Source: Gordonia bronchialis DSM 43247 (GTDB lineage Bacteria; Actinomycetota; Actinomycetes; Mycobacteriales; Mycobacteriaceae). Taken from it: a stretch of 64,000 bases of DNA. Shown one piece after another: positions 9,192 through 18,672 of this stretch. The position numbers and the translations under genes are program-made. How positions within the stretch are numbered: the stretch's first letter is position 1; every line of letters begins with the position of its first letter. The notes under the pieces are model-generated. The model was not told the origin of the DNA. It saw nothing but the letters and a program-made list of their open reading frames with translations, and did no database searches. Where the stretch lies: contig NC_013441.1 in assembly GCF_000024785.1 (NCBI RefSeq), positions 5,084,001-5,148,000 of the forward strand, given 5' to 3'.

Positions 9192-10385
9192 GTGCCCAGA
9201 AACTTTGCCCGCCGCTGGTTCGGAGGAGGTGAGAACACCCAATCCGCCGTCGACTCGTCTCTCGAACAAATGACGTCGGCGTTTCTGGACTCCGATCGCA
9301 TCGTCGGCGAAATCGAGATCGCGGTCGCCGCCGCACACGAACTCGACCCCCGCTCATCGCTGCGCAATGAGTGGACCGCGATCCGCGAACACCACGCGGC
9401 GCTGACCGCCGAATACCTCCGACTCAGCGGTCGCGTCGGCACCCCGGCACCCGCCCGGCCCGCCGAGGTGCGGGCCTGCACCGACGGCCTGACCCGCATC
9501 AACGCGGACATGACCCGTTTCGGGCAGGTCCACGACGCCGAACTCACCCGGGCCCGCGGCGCGCTGCGTGAGGTGGCGACGCTCGACCGCGACGCCCGGG
9601 TCGCGATCACGCGCGCGGTGGGCGCGCTCGAACAGGCCGATCGCCGCATCACCGCCCTTGGCACCGTCCGCTCGGTCACCGATGCGCTCGCCGAAGCCGA
9701 CGCCGCGTTCACCGCTGCCGTCGGACTCACCGAGAAGCGGCGGGCCGGGCGGGCGGTGATCGCCGCCGCCGCGCGGGTGGAGTCCGTGCTCGGCGAGGCC
9801 GCTGGCTACGCCGAGCGGGCCGAACGGGTCATTCGGTCGGTCGAGACCTTCCGCAGCGCCATCATGACCCGCCGCGAACAGGTGGACCCCACGCTGTCGG
9901 CGTTGCGGCGCGAGTTCAGCGTCGCGTGCTCGGCCGATCTGCAGGACAACGGTGCCGTGATCGATCGGGCCGTCGCGCAGGCCGACGACGCGCTGAGCAC
10001 CGCGCGCGGGCACCTCACCGATGCCCCCGACGTGGCCCTCGATGACGCGGAGACCGCCCGGGAGCATCTGTCGGTGGCCGAGGACGCCGTCGACGCCGTC
10101 CTCGACCGACTGCGGCGACTGCGTGACGTGCGCGCCGACCCCGCCGCGGTTGAACGCCGGGTGAGGTTCCGGTTACGCGACGCCCAACAGTTCGCGATCA
10201 ATCACTCTGTGGTTGACGAATGGGGATCGGTGCTCGATGCTCAGGCCGACCGGATCACACGAGCCGGCTCGGCACTGGACCGGATTCACCCGGACTTCTG
10301 GGATTACCTCACCCAGCTGGAGGCTGTCGATCGACGCATCGGGGAGATCGTCGACAGGATGAGAGGACAGGTGGCAGCACGATGA
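9192..10385 (+). CDS. coiled-coil protein at head of the Ter metabolite operon
   Basis: This 397-residue protein is almost wholly alpha-helical, rich in A, E, R and D with heptad-like spacing and very few aromatic residues. I do not recognise a catalytic motif, signal peptide or membrane segment. The N-terminus (MPRNFARRWFGGGENTQS) is basic. GTG at 9192 is used because it is the first start after the intergenic region. Its TGA overlaps the ATG of the CitE-like gene (ATGA), so it is translated with the enzymes. A scaffold role for the operon products is plausible but unsupported by sequence. Confidence 0.75.
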   Translation: MPRNFARRWFGGGENTQSAVDSSLEQMTSAFLDSDRIVGEIEIAVAAAHELDPRSSLRNEWTAIREHHAALTAEYLRLSGRVGTPAPARPAEVRACTDGLTRINADMTRFGQVHDAELTRARGALREVATLDRDARVAITRAVGALEQADRRITALGTVRSVTDALAEADAAFTAAVGLTEKRRAGRAVIAAAARVESVLGEAAGYAERAERVIRSVETFRSAIMTRREQVDPTLSALRREFSVACSADLQDNGAVIDRAVAQADDALSTARGHLTDAPDVALDDAETAREHLSVAEDAVDAVLDRLRRLRDVRADPAAVERRVRFRLRDAQQFAINHSVVDEWGSVLDAQADRITRAGSALDRIHPDFWDYLTQLEAVDRRIGEIVDRMRGQVAAR

Positions 10386-11587
10386 CCACCACCGCGGCGT
10401 CGGATGACGCCGTCGACGTGACGCCCACCGGCGTCCGCCACTTCAGCCACCTACCGACCGCGGTGACCGACGACCTGTTCTGCGTTCATCCCGAATGCAT
10501 CACCCCTGCCAATCCGCGGACGCAACTGGCCCTCGCGCTGGGCGCCACGCTCTATGTGCCCGGCACCCGCCCCGACCTGGCCGACACCATCACCCACCGG
10601 CACGCTGAGGGCGTGACCTCGATGGTCATCGACCTCGAAGACGCCGTCGCCGACCACGAGGAACGTCTCGCCACCGAATCGACGGTCGAGACGCTGCGGA
10701 CGCTCGCCGGGAGGGACGCGGCGTCCATGTTGCTCTTCGTCCGCACCCGGCGCTCTGATCAGATCCGGTCCATTGCAACGGATCTGGGTCCGTCGACGGT
10801 ACTGAACGGTTTCGTGATCCCCAAGTTCGGTGGGGCGTCGGCGCGCGCGGATCTGCGTGCGGTGCACGACGCCGAAAACATTGTCGGCGCAAAGCTCTTC
10901 GCGATGCCGGTGCTGGAATCGCCTGCCCTGGTGCATCGCGAGACGCGCGACGGCGAGCTCGCGCACATCTCGGAGGTCCTCGGCGAGTTCCGTGACCATG
11001 TGCTGGCCGTCCGGGTCGGCGCCACCGACATGTGCGGACTGTTCGGCATTCGCCGCGACCGTGACCTCACGATCTATGACGTCCGAGTGGCCGCCGACGT
11101 GATCGCCAGTGTCGTCAACCATCTCGGCCGCTGCGACGACACCGGGCACATCGTGACCGGACCGGTGTGGGAGTACTTCGCCGACCACGAGCGACTCTTC
11201 CGGCCGACGCTGCGGCAGACCCCGTTTCAGGAGCACGACGCGGTGCTGTTCCGCCAGCAGCTGGTGCGTCGCGACATCGACGGCCTGTTGCGCGAGATCG
11301 CCCTCGACCGCGCCAACGGCATGCACGGCAAGACGGTGATCCATCCCGCACATGTTGCCCCGGTGCACGCCCTGTCCGCGGTCACCCACGAGGAGTATCA
11401 CGATGCCCTCGATATCCTGGCCGACGAGGCCGGTGGGGTCCGCCGCTCGTCGTATCGGAACAAGATGAATGAACTGAAACCGCACCGGAACTGGGCGTTG
11501 CGAGTGATGGACCGGGCCGCCGTGTTCGGCGTCACCAAAGAGGGCGTCGCCTTCGTGGACCTTCTGACCGCGCTGGCACCCTCATGA
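10382..11587 (+). CDS. HpcH/HpaI aldolase - citrate lyase beta (CitE)-like protein
   Basis: A 401-residue TIM-barrel enzyme of the HpcH/HpaI-CitE superfamily. LGATLYVPGTRPD, VIDLEDAV (metal-binding acid), VRTRRS and GMHGKTVIHPAHV near residue 315 are the usual positions for the metal ligands and the CoA/acyl-binding arginine. True CitE cleaves citryl-ACP or citryl-CoA, but members in Ter clusters are separated from any other citrate lyase subunit, as here, so a different C-C bond reaction is expected. It has about 100 extra residues compared with CitE (about 290-300), mostly at the ends. Start ATG overlaps the preceding stop and its own stop overlaps the next start. Confidence 0.85.
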   Translation: MTTTAASDDAVDVTPTGVRHFSHLPTAVTDDLFCVHPECITPANPRTQLALALGATLYVPGTRPDLADTITHRHAEGVTSMVIDLEDAVADHEERLATESTVETLRTLAGRDAASMLLFVRTRRSDQIRSIATDLGPSTVLNGFVIPKFGGASARADLRAVHDAENIVGAKLFAMPVLESPALVHRETRDGELAHISEVLGEFRDHVLAVRVGATDMCGLFGIRRDRDLTIYDVRVAADVIASVVNHLGRCDDTGHIVTGPVWEYFADHERLFRPTLRQTPFQEHDAVLFRQQLVRRDIDGLLREIALDRANGMHGKTVIHPAHVAPVHALSAVTHEEYHDALDILADEAGGVRRSSYRNKMNELKPHRNWALRVMDRAAVFGVTKEGVAFVDLLTALAPS

Positions 11588-12876
11588 CCAGCAGCACCGC
11601 TGCCGCCCGGCGTCGCGAAACATCCTGGGTGACCGACACATTCGGCGCCCAGATCACCGACGTCACCGACGAGCCCGGCTTCCGGCGAGTGAGCGACCTG
11701 GTGATCCTCGGCTTGCGGCGCAACCGCCGCCGGGCACACCTGCTGGTCTCGACGGTGCTTGGCAAACACATTCCGGTGCCACCCAGCGTGATTCGCACCG
11801 TGGCCGATGACCTCGGCGATGCGGTGATCGGCGTCATCGGCGAGGCCGGGAACGCCACGGTGGTCGGCTTCGCCGAAACCGCCACCGGACTCGGTCATGC
11901 GGTGGCTGATCGGATCGCAGCGGCGGTGTATCTGCATTCGACGCGCCGGGCGGCACTCGACGTCGCCGTGCACGGCACCTTCGAGGAGGGGCATTCGCAC
12001 GCCACCACCCATCTGCTGCAACCGAGTTCGCCGGATCTGCTGCGCTCCCCCGGACCCCTGGTCCTGGTCGACGACGAGATCTCGACCGGCAAGACCGCCC
12101 TCGAGGCGATCGACGCACTGCACCGCCTTGCCCCGCGTGAGCACTACGTGATCGCGGCGCTGGTGGACATGCGCGAGTCCGCGCACGAGGCGGCCACCGC
12201 CGAGACCGCGCAGCGGTTGGGCATCCGGATCGACCACGTGAGCCTGGCCCGCGGGCGGGTGACCTTGCCGGACAGCCTGATCGACGAGGTCTGCGCGTTG
12301 GACCCGGCGAAGCTCAATCCCGTTGCCGCCAAGCGCGGCCAGTGCAGCGTCAGCACCGTCGCGTGGCCGGCCGACGTACCCGACGGCGGACGGCACGGTG
12401 TGCTGCGTTCGGAAGCCCGACGATTCGCCGCCGCCGTCGACGAGGTGGCCGCCCGCTCGCGCAGCGTCGTCGACCGGCAACGCCCGCTGGTGGTCATCGG
12501 TCACGAGGAGTTCATGTACCTGCCGTTGTGCATCGCCGAGCGTCTCGAGAACGCCGGACTCGACGTCCGCTATCAGACCACCACCCGCTCACCCGCGCAC
12601 GTCCGCGACGTCGCCGGGTACCCGTTGCGTCGTGGATTCGAGTTCACCGCACCGGAAGTCGATTCCGCCGCTCATCGCTACCTGTACAACGTGAACGGCA
12701 CCGACGAGCTGCCCGCGCAGGTGCTCCTCGTCGCCGATTCCCCTGCCGACACCGACGCATTACGAGCTCCGGGAGGACTCATCGACGTGCTGACCGCCGC
12801 CGGCCACGACCTCACCGTCCTGGTGGTCCCCGCCTCTCGCCAGGCCACGCTGGCCGCGGCACGAGGTGAGCGATGA
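11584..12876 (+). CDS. phosphoribosyltransferase with C-terminal TRSP domain
   Basis: The 430-residue protein has a type I phosphoribosyltransferase domain with the PRPP-binding loop LVLVDDEISTGKTA at about 158-171. A second domain follows (about 290-430), starting VVIGHEEFMYLPL and containing VRYQTTTRSP, the TRSP module for which the architecture is named. PRTases of this kind occur in Ter-linked biosynthetic operons, where they were proposed to help make a nucleoside-like metabolite. No glutaminase or purine-specific residues are visible, so the base acceptor is unknown. Both ends overlap neighbours by ATGA. Confidence 0.87.
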   Translation: MTSSTAAARRRETSWVTDTFGAQITDVTDEPGFRRVSDLVILGLRRNRRRAHLLVSTVLGKHIPVPPSVIRTVADDLGDAVIGVIGEAGNATVVGFAETATGLGHAVADRIAAAVYLHSTRRAALDVAVHGTFEEGHSHATTHLLQPSSPDLLRSPGPLVLVDDEISTGKTALEAIDALHRLAPREHYVIAALVDMRESAHEAATAETAQRLGIRIDHVSLARGRVTLPDSLIDEVCALDPAKLNPVAAKRGQCSVSTVAWPADVPDGGRHGVLRSEARRFAAAVDEVAARSRSVVDRQRPLVVIGHEEFMYLPLCIAERLENAGLDVRYQTTTRSPAHVRDVAGYPLRRGFEFTAPEVDSAAHRYLYNVNGTDELPAQVLLVADSPADTDALRAPGGLIDVLTAAGHDLTVLVVPASRQATLAAARGER

Positions 12877-14000
12877 CCGGCAGTCGCGTCACGGCACGGC
12901 CCTTACGCGGGCCCGAGTTCGGTTCGTACCGCGCCGACGAGGTGACCTGGCTGCTCAAGGATCTGTCGGCCCACGCCCTCGAAGGCGATCTCGCCGAGCG
13001 CGAACGCCGCGTCCAGAACGGCACCGCCCACTACGCCGAGTCGCTGCCCGTCGAGTTCCAGCCGGGTGCGGAATATCAGCAGCTCTTCCACACCACGCTG
13101 CGTCAGACCGCCGGGCGGATCGCCGACGCAGTGGCCGTGGTCGGTGAACTCCTTGTGGCCGAACGCCATCCGCAGCCGGTACTGGTGTCGCTGGCTCGTG
13201 CCGGGACGCCGGTGGGTATCCTGATCCGACGATGGGTCGAGTTCGCGCACGGTATCGCGTTGCCGCACTATGCGGTGTCGATCGTGCGCGATCGTGGCAT
13301 CGACGCCAATGCGCTGCGCTACATCGTCGGCGAGCACGATCCGGAGTCGGTGGTCTTTGTCGACGGCTGGACCGGTAAGGGCGCCATCCAGCGCGAACTC
13401 ACTGCGGCGCTGCGGGAATTCGAGCAGTCCGGCGGCCCCCGTCTGCATGATGGGCTCGCCGTCCTTGCCGACACCGGATACTGCACCGGCACCTTCGGGA
13501 CCCGCGACGACTTCCTCATCGCGTCGGCCTGCCTGAATTCGACGGTCTCCGGTCTGGTGTCACGCACCGTCCTCAACCGGGACTACATCGGTCCCGACGA
13601 CTTCCACGGCGCCAAGTTCTACCGCGAACTCGCACCGCACGACGTGTCCGGGCTGCTGCTCGACACCATCACCGACGAGTTCCCGGCCGTCGCCGAGCGC
13701 CTTCCGGCACTGATGCATGCCATCGCCGGCACCGACCGGACACCCACGTGGGCCGGCTGGCGAGCGGTGGAGCAGATCCAGGCACAGTACGGGTTGTCGT
13801 CGATCAACTTCGTGAAACCCGGTGTGGGAGAGACGACCCGGGTGTTGTTGCGGCGCATTCCGTGGCGGGTCCTGGTCCGGGAGGCAGATCTCGCCGATCA
13901 CGCGCACATCCGGCTCCTCGCCGCCGAGCGCGGTGTCCCGGTCGAGGTGGTCCCCGACCTCACCTACTCCTGCGTGGGCCTCATCAAGGAGACCGAGTGA
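12873..14000 (+). CDS. StiP-type PRTase-PELOTA fusion protein
   Basis: A 375-residue protein annotated in databases as 'cysteine protease StiP family'. The N-terminal two thirds looks like a diverged phosphoribosyltransferase: VSLARAGTPVGILIRR near 105 and SVVFVDGWTGKGAIQREL near 160 resemble the PRPP-loop region. The last 55 residues (VLVREADLADHAHIRLLAAE) form a PELOTA/L7Ae-like RNA-binding fold. A histidine and cysteines (TGYCTGTFG, ACLNS) are present, but I see no convincing protease triad, so the enzyme name should be treated with caution. It is one of two adjacent PRTases, and its TGA overlaps the next GTG. Confidence 0.82.
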   Translation: MTGSRVTARPLRGPEFGSYRADEVTWLLKDLSAHALEGDLAERERRVQNGTAHYAESLPVEFQPGAEYQQLFHTTLRQTAGRIADAVAVVGELLVAERHPQPVLVSLARAGTPVGILIRRWVEFAHGIALPHYAVSIVRDRGIDANALRYIVGEHDPESVVFVDGWTGKGAIQRELTAALREFEQSGGPRLHDGLAVLADTGYCTGTFGTRDDFLIASACLNSTVSGLVSRTVLNRDYIGPDDFHGAKFYRELAPHDVSGLLLDTITDEFPAVAERLPALMHAIAGTDRTPTWAGWRAVEQIQAQYGLSSINFVKPGVGETTRVLLRRIPWRVLVREADLADHAHIRLLAAERGVPVEVVPDLTYSCVGLIKETE

Positions 14001-14860
14001 GTATCCTCGTCGCGACCGACCTCGACCGCACCCTGATCTACTCCCGCTCGGCCATGGGGGAGCACCAGTTCAACACGGTGGCACCGCAATGCGTGGAGAT
14101 CTACGACGGCGCGCCGCTCTCCTACATGTCCGCCCGGGCGATCGGACTCCTGACGCGTCTGGCGTCGACTGCGACGGTGGTGCCGGTGACCACCCGTACT
14201 CATGCGCAGTTCTCCCGGGTGACACTGCCCGGAGCGCCGTTGCGGTACGCGGTCGTCAGCAGCGGTGGACGCATCATCGTCGACGGCGCCGACGACGCCG
14301 GGTGGCGGTCCGGGATCGAGGATGCGGTGCGCGGCCTGGGTGCCGATCTCCAGACGGTGACAACACAATTGCGTGAGCGCACCGACGACGGCTGGGTGCG
14401 GTCGCTGCGCGTCGCCGACGACCTGTTCTGTTACCTGGTCGTCGATCTCGAGCGTCAGCCCGCCGGTTTTCTCGACGAGTGGCGGGGCTGGTGTGAGCCG
14501 CGCGGCTGGGCCGTCTCGCAGCAGGGCCGCAAGATCTACGCCATGCCGCAGTGCGTCACGAAATCGGCGGCCGTCGCCGAGGTGCGACGCCGCCTCTCCG
14601 ACACCAGCGAATTACCCTCCGACGCACCGCTGTTGGCAGCCGGTGACGGATGGCTCGATGCCGATCTCCTGACCTATGCCGATGCGGCCATCCGACCACG
14701 CCATGGTGAACTCGAAGCCCTCGGCTGGCACCGGCCGCACCTCGTCGTAACCGAACAGCAGGGCGCGCTGGCCGGCGAGGAGATACTGCAATGGTTCACC
14801 GATCAGGCGAACCGCTCCGACCCCATCGAAAGGACATCAGCGTATGACCCCGCTCAGTAA
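13997..14860 (+). CDS. HAD-superfamily hydrolase
   Basis: The 287-residue protein opens with the HAD nucleophile motif DLDRTLIYS (Asp nucleophile and acid two residues later). Motif II is VVPVTTRTH, a lysine lies near KSAAV, and motif IV is AAGDGWLDADLL. The cap region between motifs II and III resembles Cof/sucrose-phosphatase-like HADs. It probably removes a phosphate from the product of the two phosphoribosyltransferases; that is inferred from its place in the operon. GTG at 13997 overlaps the StiP stop as GTGA. The C-terminus overlaps the next start by 17 bases. Confidence 0.87.
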   Translation: MSILVATDLDRTLIYSRSAMGEHQFNTVAPQCVEIYDGAPLSYMSARAIGLLTRLASTATVVPVTTRTHAQFSRVTLPGAPLRYAVVSSGGRIIVDGADDAGWRSGIEDAVRGLGADLQTVTTQLRERTDDGWVRSLRVADDLFCYLVVDLERQPAGFLDEWRGWCEPRGWAVSQQGRKIYAMPQCVTKSAAVAEVRRRLSDTSELPSDAPLLAAGDGWLDADLLTYADAAIRPRHGELEALGWHRPHLVVTEQQGALAGEEILQWFTDQANRSDPIERTSAYDPAQ

Positions 14861-16079
14861 GGGCCAGAACGGTCCCCTGACCTCGTCGGAGGCCGTGATC
14901 ACCGTCGAGGTGGGAGCCGCCGCGGACCTGTCGGCCCTGCTCGTGACCGACGCCGGGGTGGTGCGCTCGGATGCCGATTTCATCTTCTACAACCAGCCGA
15001 ACGGGCCGGGTGTCACGCTCAGCACCGTCGGCGGCGGACCGCGCCTCGCCGTCAGCACCGCGGCGATCCCGTCCGACACCGCCGCCGTCCGAGCGGTCAT
15101 CACCCTCGATGACGCGTCGTCGAGCTTCGGCCGGATCGCTCCCCCGATTGCCCGGGTCCTGAATTCTGCTGGGCAGGAAATGTTCACGTTCACGATCGAG
15201 GGGCTCTCGACCGAGTCCGTGGTGGTGGCCGTCGAGATCTACCGGCGCGGCAGCGATTGGAAGGTGCGTGCCATCGGCCAGGGGTACGCGGGTGGTTTCG
15301 CCGACCTCGTCCGCGACCACGGGGTCAGCGTCGACGACGAACCGGCCAGTGCCCCACCACCTCCGCCGCCTCCGGCCGCTCCCGCCTACACCCCACCGCC
15401 CCCACCTCCTCCCGCCTACAACCAACCACCCGCGTACACCCCGCCGCCGGCTCCGACGCCTCCGCCGCCCCCGGCCCCCGAACCCGAGATCAGTCTCACC
15501 AAGGCACGCCCGGTCAATCTGACCAAGGGCCAGAAGGTCACCCTGCGCAAGGAGGGCGGCGTCGCACTCACCGCCATCAGAATGGGCCTCGGCTGGGACC
15601 CGGTGCCCCAGAAAGGTTTCGGACGACGCGGTGGCGCCATCGACCTCGACGCCTCGGTGCTGATGTACTCCCAGGGCCGGTGCGTCGACACCGTCTACTA
15701 CGGTCACCTCACCTCGAAGGACCGGGCGCTGAACCACTCCGGTGACAACCTGACCGGCGAGGGGGCCGGCGACGACGAGGTGATCGCGGTGAACCTGCCG
15801 GCGGTGGCACCGTCGGTCGACAACCTCGTCTTCATCGTGACCTCCTACCGCGGCCAGACTTTCGCCGAGGTCCAGAACGCCTACTGCCGTCTCATCGACG
15901 ACACCACCGGCGCCGAACTCGCGCGATACACGCTCGCCGGCGGGATGCCCTTCACCGGAGTCGCGATGGCCGTTCTCAGCCGCGCCGGCGGTGACTGGAA
16001 GATGCGCGCCATCGGCGACGGCTTCAACGCGAAGACCCCCAAGAAGGCCGAACCCCACGTGCACCGGTACCTGTCCTGA
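14844..16079 (+). CDS. double TerD-domain protein with proline-rich linker
   Basis: 411 residues: a TerD-like domain (about 15-165, ending WKVRAIGQGYAGG), a strongly proline-rich linker of about 55 residues (170-225), then a second, more canonical TerD domain (about 228-400). The second domain has AIDLDASVLMYS and [13 protein letters not shown], the complete calcium signature; the first lacks the repeated Asp cluster and is probably metal-poor. GAAAGGA precedes ATG 14844, and the start lies inside the HAD gene, so it ends the overlapping metabolite operon. One working and one degenerate metal site suggests a calcium-switched scaffold; inference. Confidence 0.9.
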   Translation: MTPLSKGQNGPLTSSEAVITVEVGAAADLSALLVTDAGVVRSDADFIFYNQPNGPGVTLSTVGGGPRLAVSTAAIPSDTAAVRAVITLDDASSSFGRIAPPIARVLNSAGQEMFTFTIEGLSTESVVVAVEIYRRGSDWKVRAIGQGYAGGFADLVRDHGVSVDDEPASAPPPPPPPAAPAYTPPPPPPPAYNQPPAYTPPPAPTPPPPPAPEPEISLTKARPVNLTKGQKVTLRKEGGVALTAIRMGLGWDPVPQKGFGRRGGAIDLDASVLMYSQGRCVDTVYYGHLTSKDRALNHSGDNLTGEGAGDDEVIAVNLPAVAPSVDNLVFIVTSYRGQTFAEVQNAYCRLIDDTTGAELARYTLAGGMPFTGVAMAVLSRAGGDWKMRAIGDGFNAKTPKKAEPHVHRYLS

Positions 16080-16093
16080 CGACGAGCCTCCGG

Positions 16094-16200
16094 CTGGTCG
16101 AGCCACCCTCCACTTCCCCACCTGCTGGTTGAGCCGCACCTCCCCACCCGCTGGTTGAGCCGCCCTCCCCGCCCGCTGGTTGAGCCGCCCTCCCCATGTG
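16094..16200. repeat. degenerate 25-31 bp tandem repeat (CTGGTTGAGCC units)
   Basis: Units begin with CTGGTTGAGCC (the first is CTGGTCGAGCC) at 16094, 16125, 16151, 16176 and then 16201, giving spacings of 31, 26, 25 and 25 bases. Each continues with a C-rich tail. The array lies 14 bases downstream of the Ter operon and merges with the longer direct repeat at 16199. Confidence 0.8.
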
Positions 16201-16294
16201 CTGGTTGAGCCGCGACCGGCGAGCGCAGCGAGACGGCCGCGCGTCGAAACCATCAGTGAGCCAGCAATGTTCGCAACCAGGGTGGACCGTGTCG
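16199..16294. repeat. 96-bp direct repeat, copy A (intergenic GTTGAGCC...GTCGAAACC element)
   Basis: Identical over 96 bases to 16431-16526, with weaker similarity for about 50 bases more. The unit contains CTGGTTGAGCCGCGACCGG at its start and GCGCGTCGAAACC later, partly complementary in outline, as in dispersed intergenic elements of related genera. With copy B and the tandem units it fills 16080-16640, which holds no credible gene. Confidence 0.88.
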
Positions 16295-16430
16295 CGGTGC
16301 GGACATGTTTGTCTTGCGGGTGGTTTCGACGCGCGGCGGCTCGACCTTCGGGCTGGGCGGGTGGGTGTCGGAGTGGTCGTTGCCCTTGTGCTCGTTGAGT
16401 TGGCGAGCGTCGAAACGGTCGCTACCCTTG

Positions 16431-16526
16431 TGCTGGTTGAGCCGCGACCGGCGAGCGCAGCGAGACGGCCGCGCGTCGAAACCATCAGTGAGCCAGCAAT
16501 GTTCGCAACCAGGGTGGACCGTGTCG
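16431..16526. repeat. 96-bp direct repeat, copy B
   Basis: Second exact copy of the element at 16199-16294. Between them lies a shortened relative (around 16390-16430, GTTGAGTTGGCGAGCGTCG). The copy ends about 115 bases before the oxidoreductase start. Recombination between the copies would delete 232 bases. Confidence 0.88.
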
Positions 16527-16640
16527 TGGCGCGGACATGTATGTCTTGCGTGTGGTTTCGACACACGGCGGCTCGTCCCTCGCCGTCGCGGCTCAACCAG
16601 CAGATGGTCGCGGCGGCTCACACGGACTACCGTGGAGGAC

Positions 16641-17549
16641 ATGCGCGCACGACGATCGGTGGCCACGGGGTTCGGCGGCCTCGACGACTTCGAATTCGTC
16701 GACGCCGTTGTTCCCGACCCCGGCCCGGGTGAGGTGACCATCGAGGTGCGGGCGGCGGGAGTCAATCCGGCGGATCTCAAACATGTTCGGCGAGAATCGG
16801 ACCCGGACAAGCTTCCGCTGCCGGTGGGGTACGAGGTATCCGGCGTCATCACGGCCGTGGGTCCCGACACCCGGATCGGATCGGGTGACGTCGCGATCGG
16901 CGACGAGGTCCTCGCGTTTCGCGTCCGGGGCGGGTATGCGACGGCGTTGACCGTGTCCGCCGACACCGTGTTCGCCAAACCGCCGACACTCGGATTCGCC
17001 GAAGCGGCTTGCCTTCTGCTGGCCGGCAGCACCGCGGCCGACATGATGCGTGCGGCCCGCACCGATCGCGACGAGACGATCGTGCTGCACGGCGCGTCGG
17101 GCGCCGTGGGCATCGCGGTCCTTCAGCTCGCGCGCCTGCGCGGCATCCGGGTGATCGGCACGGCCAGTCCAGACAACCTCGAGAAGGTCCGCGCATTCGG
17201 CGGACTCCCGGTCCCCTATGACGCCCCCGACCTGGCGGCCCGTATTCGTGCGGTCGCCGATCCCTTTTCGCCGGCCGCGGCGCTCGACGCCGTAGGCACC
17301 GACGACGCCGTCAGCGCCTCACTGGAACTGGTCGCCGACCGGACCCGCATCGTCACGGTCGCCGCGACCGGACGCGCTGCCTCCGACGGGTTCGTGGCAC
17401 TCGGCGGTGGGCAACCGGAGAGTGCGCAGTTCCGCGATTCGGTGCGGCCCTTGCTTATCCGGCTCGCATCGACCGGGGATCTGCAGGTGCCGATAGCCCG
17501 GACGTTCCCGTTGGCAGAGGCTGTCGAAGCATTGCGCCTAGTGTCCTGA
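16641..17549 (+). pseudogene. NADPH:quinone oxidoreductase-like gene, 3' end split off by IS630
   Basis: The 302-residue remaining product is a zinc-free medium-chain reductase. It has GroES-like features (VRAAGVNPADLKHVR), the NADPH fold VLHGASGAVGIAVLQLA near residue 155, and a family-typical end at LAEAVEALRLVS. At codon 300 the insertion sequence supplies GTG TCC TGA and stops it. ATG 16641 has GGAGG three bases upstream. Reading on after the element at 18675 restores the family's usual GGHAGGKVALLAG ending in frame, so the gene was intact before insertion. The truncated protein lacks only the last strand and might retain some activity. Confidence 0.9.
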
Positions 17550-18672
17550 GTCATTAATTTCCGTTCGGTTGTTAGGCTAGGGAATGGCAACCCGGGGTCC
17601 GCGAGCAGTGGATATTGTTCTGACTGATGACGAGCGCCGTGAGCTCGAAGGGTGGGCGCGTCGGCGAACGACGGCCTCGGGTTTGGCGATGCGATCACGA
17701 ATCGTTCTCGCCGCCGCTGATGGCGGGTCGAATACTGAAGTGGCACAACGACTCGGCCTCAACCGAGGTACCGTGCGGCGATGGCGAGGCCGGTTCGTCG
17801 AGCACCGCTGCGAGGGGTTGCTCGACGAACCCCGGCCCGGGCGACCTCGAACCGTCGGCGACGAGCAGATCAAAGACCTGATCACCGCAACTCTCGAGAC
17901 CACTCCGAAGAATGCGACACACTGGTCGACTCGGTCGATGGCTGAGCATCTCGACATGTCGCAGTCAACTGTTTCGCGTGTGTGGCGGGCGTTCGGATTG
18001 GCTCCACACAAACAGGATTCGTGGAAGCTGTCGAAAGATCCCATGTTCACCGAGAAGGTCCGCGACGTCGTCGGGCTCTACATGAACCCACCCGAACGTG
18101 CCCTGGTGCTCTGCGTTGACGAGAAGACCCAGATCCAAGCGCTCGATCGCACCCAGCCAATCTTTCCCATGCTCCCGGGCACCCCGCAACGGGCCAGCCA
18201 CGACTACGTGCGCAACGGCACCTCCAGCCTGTACGCGGCGTTGGACATCGCGTCGGGCAAAGTCATCGGTTCGCTTCACTCACGGCATCGCGCAACGGAA
18301 TTCATCGGATTCCTCCGCAAGATCGACGCCGAGGTGCCCGACGAGCTCGACGTCCACCTGGTCATGGACAACGCCTCTACCCACAAGACGCCCGCGGTCA
18401 AACGATGGCTGACCTCGCACCCACGATTCGTTGTCCACTTCACCCCGACGAGCTCATCCTGGATGAACCTCGTCGAACGCTGGTTCGCCGAACTGACCAC
18501 CAAGAAGCTCCAACGCTCCACCCACCGCACCGTGAGAGCGCTCAACGCCGACATCAAAGCATGGATCGAGACCTGGAACGACAACCCCCGCCCCTACGTG
18601 TGGGTCAAGACCGCTGACCAGATCCTCGACTCCATCGCCCACTACTGCACACGAATTAATGACTCAGAACAC
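17541..18672 (+). mobile_element. IS630-family insertion sequence, 1132 bp, complete
   Basis: Terminal inverted repeats of 19 bp, GTGTCCTGAGTCATTAATT at the left and its complement with one mismatch at 18654-18672, are flanked by TA at 17539-17540 and 18673-18674, the target duplication of the IS630/Tc1 group. One intact transposase gene fills the element. Clean ends, intact gene and a host reading frame that rejoins exactly all indicate recent insertion. Confidence 0.95.

Noticed and set aside
8427..9338. N-terminal extension of AIM24 protein 2
   Set aside because: Overlaps AIM24 protein 3 in another frame; the internal ATG at 8426 has a proper ribosome site.
16094..16526. CRISPR-like array
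   Set aside because: Units are unequal, spacers are C-rich and similar to each other, there are no cas genes, and one repeat is 96 bases.
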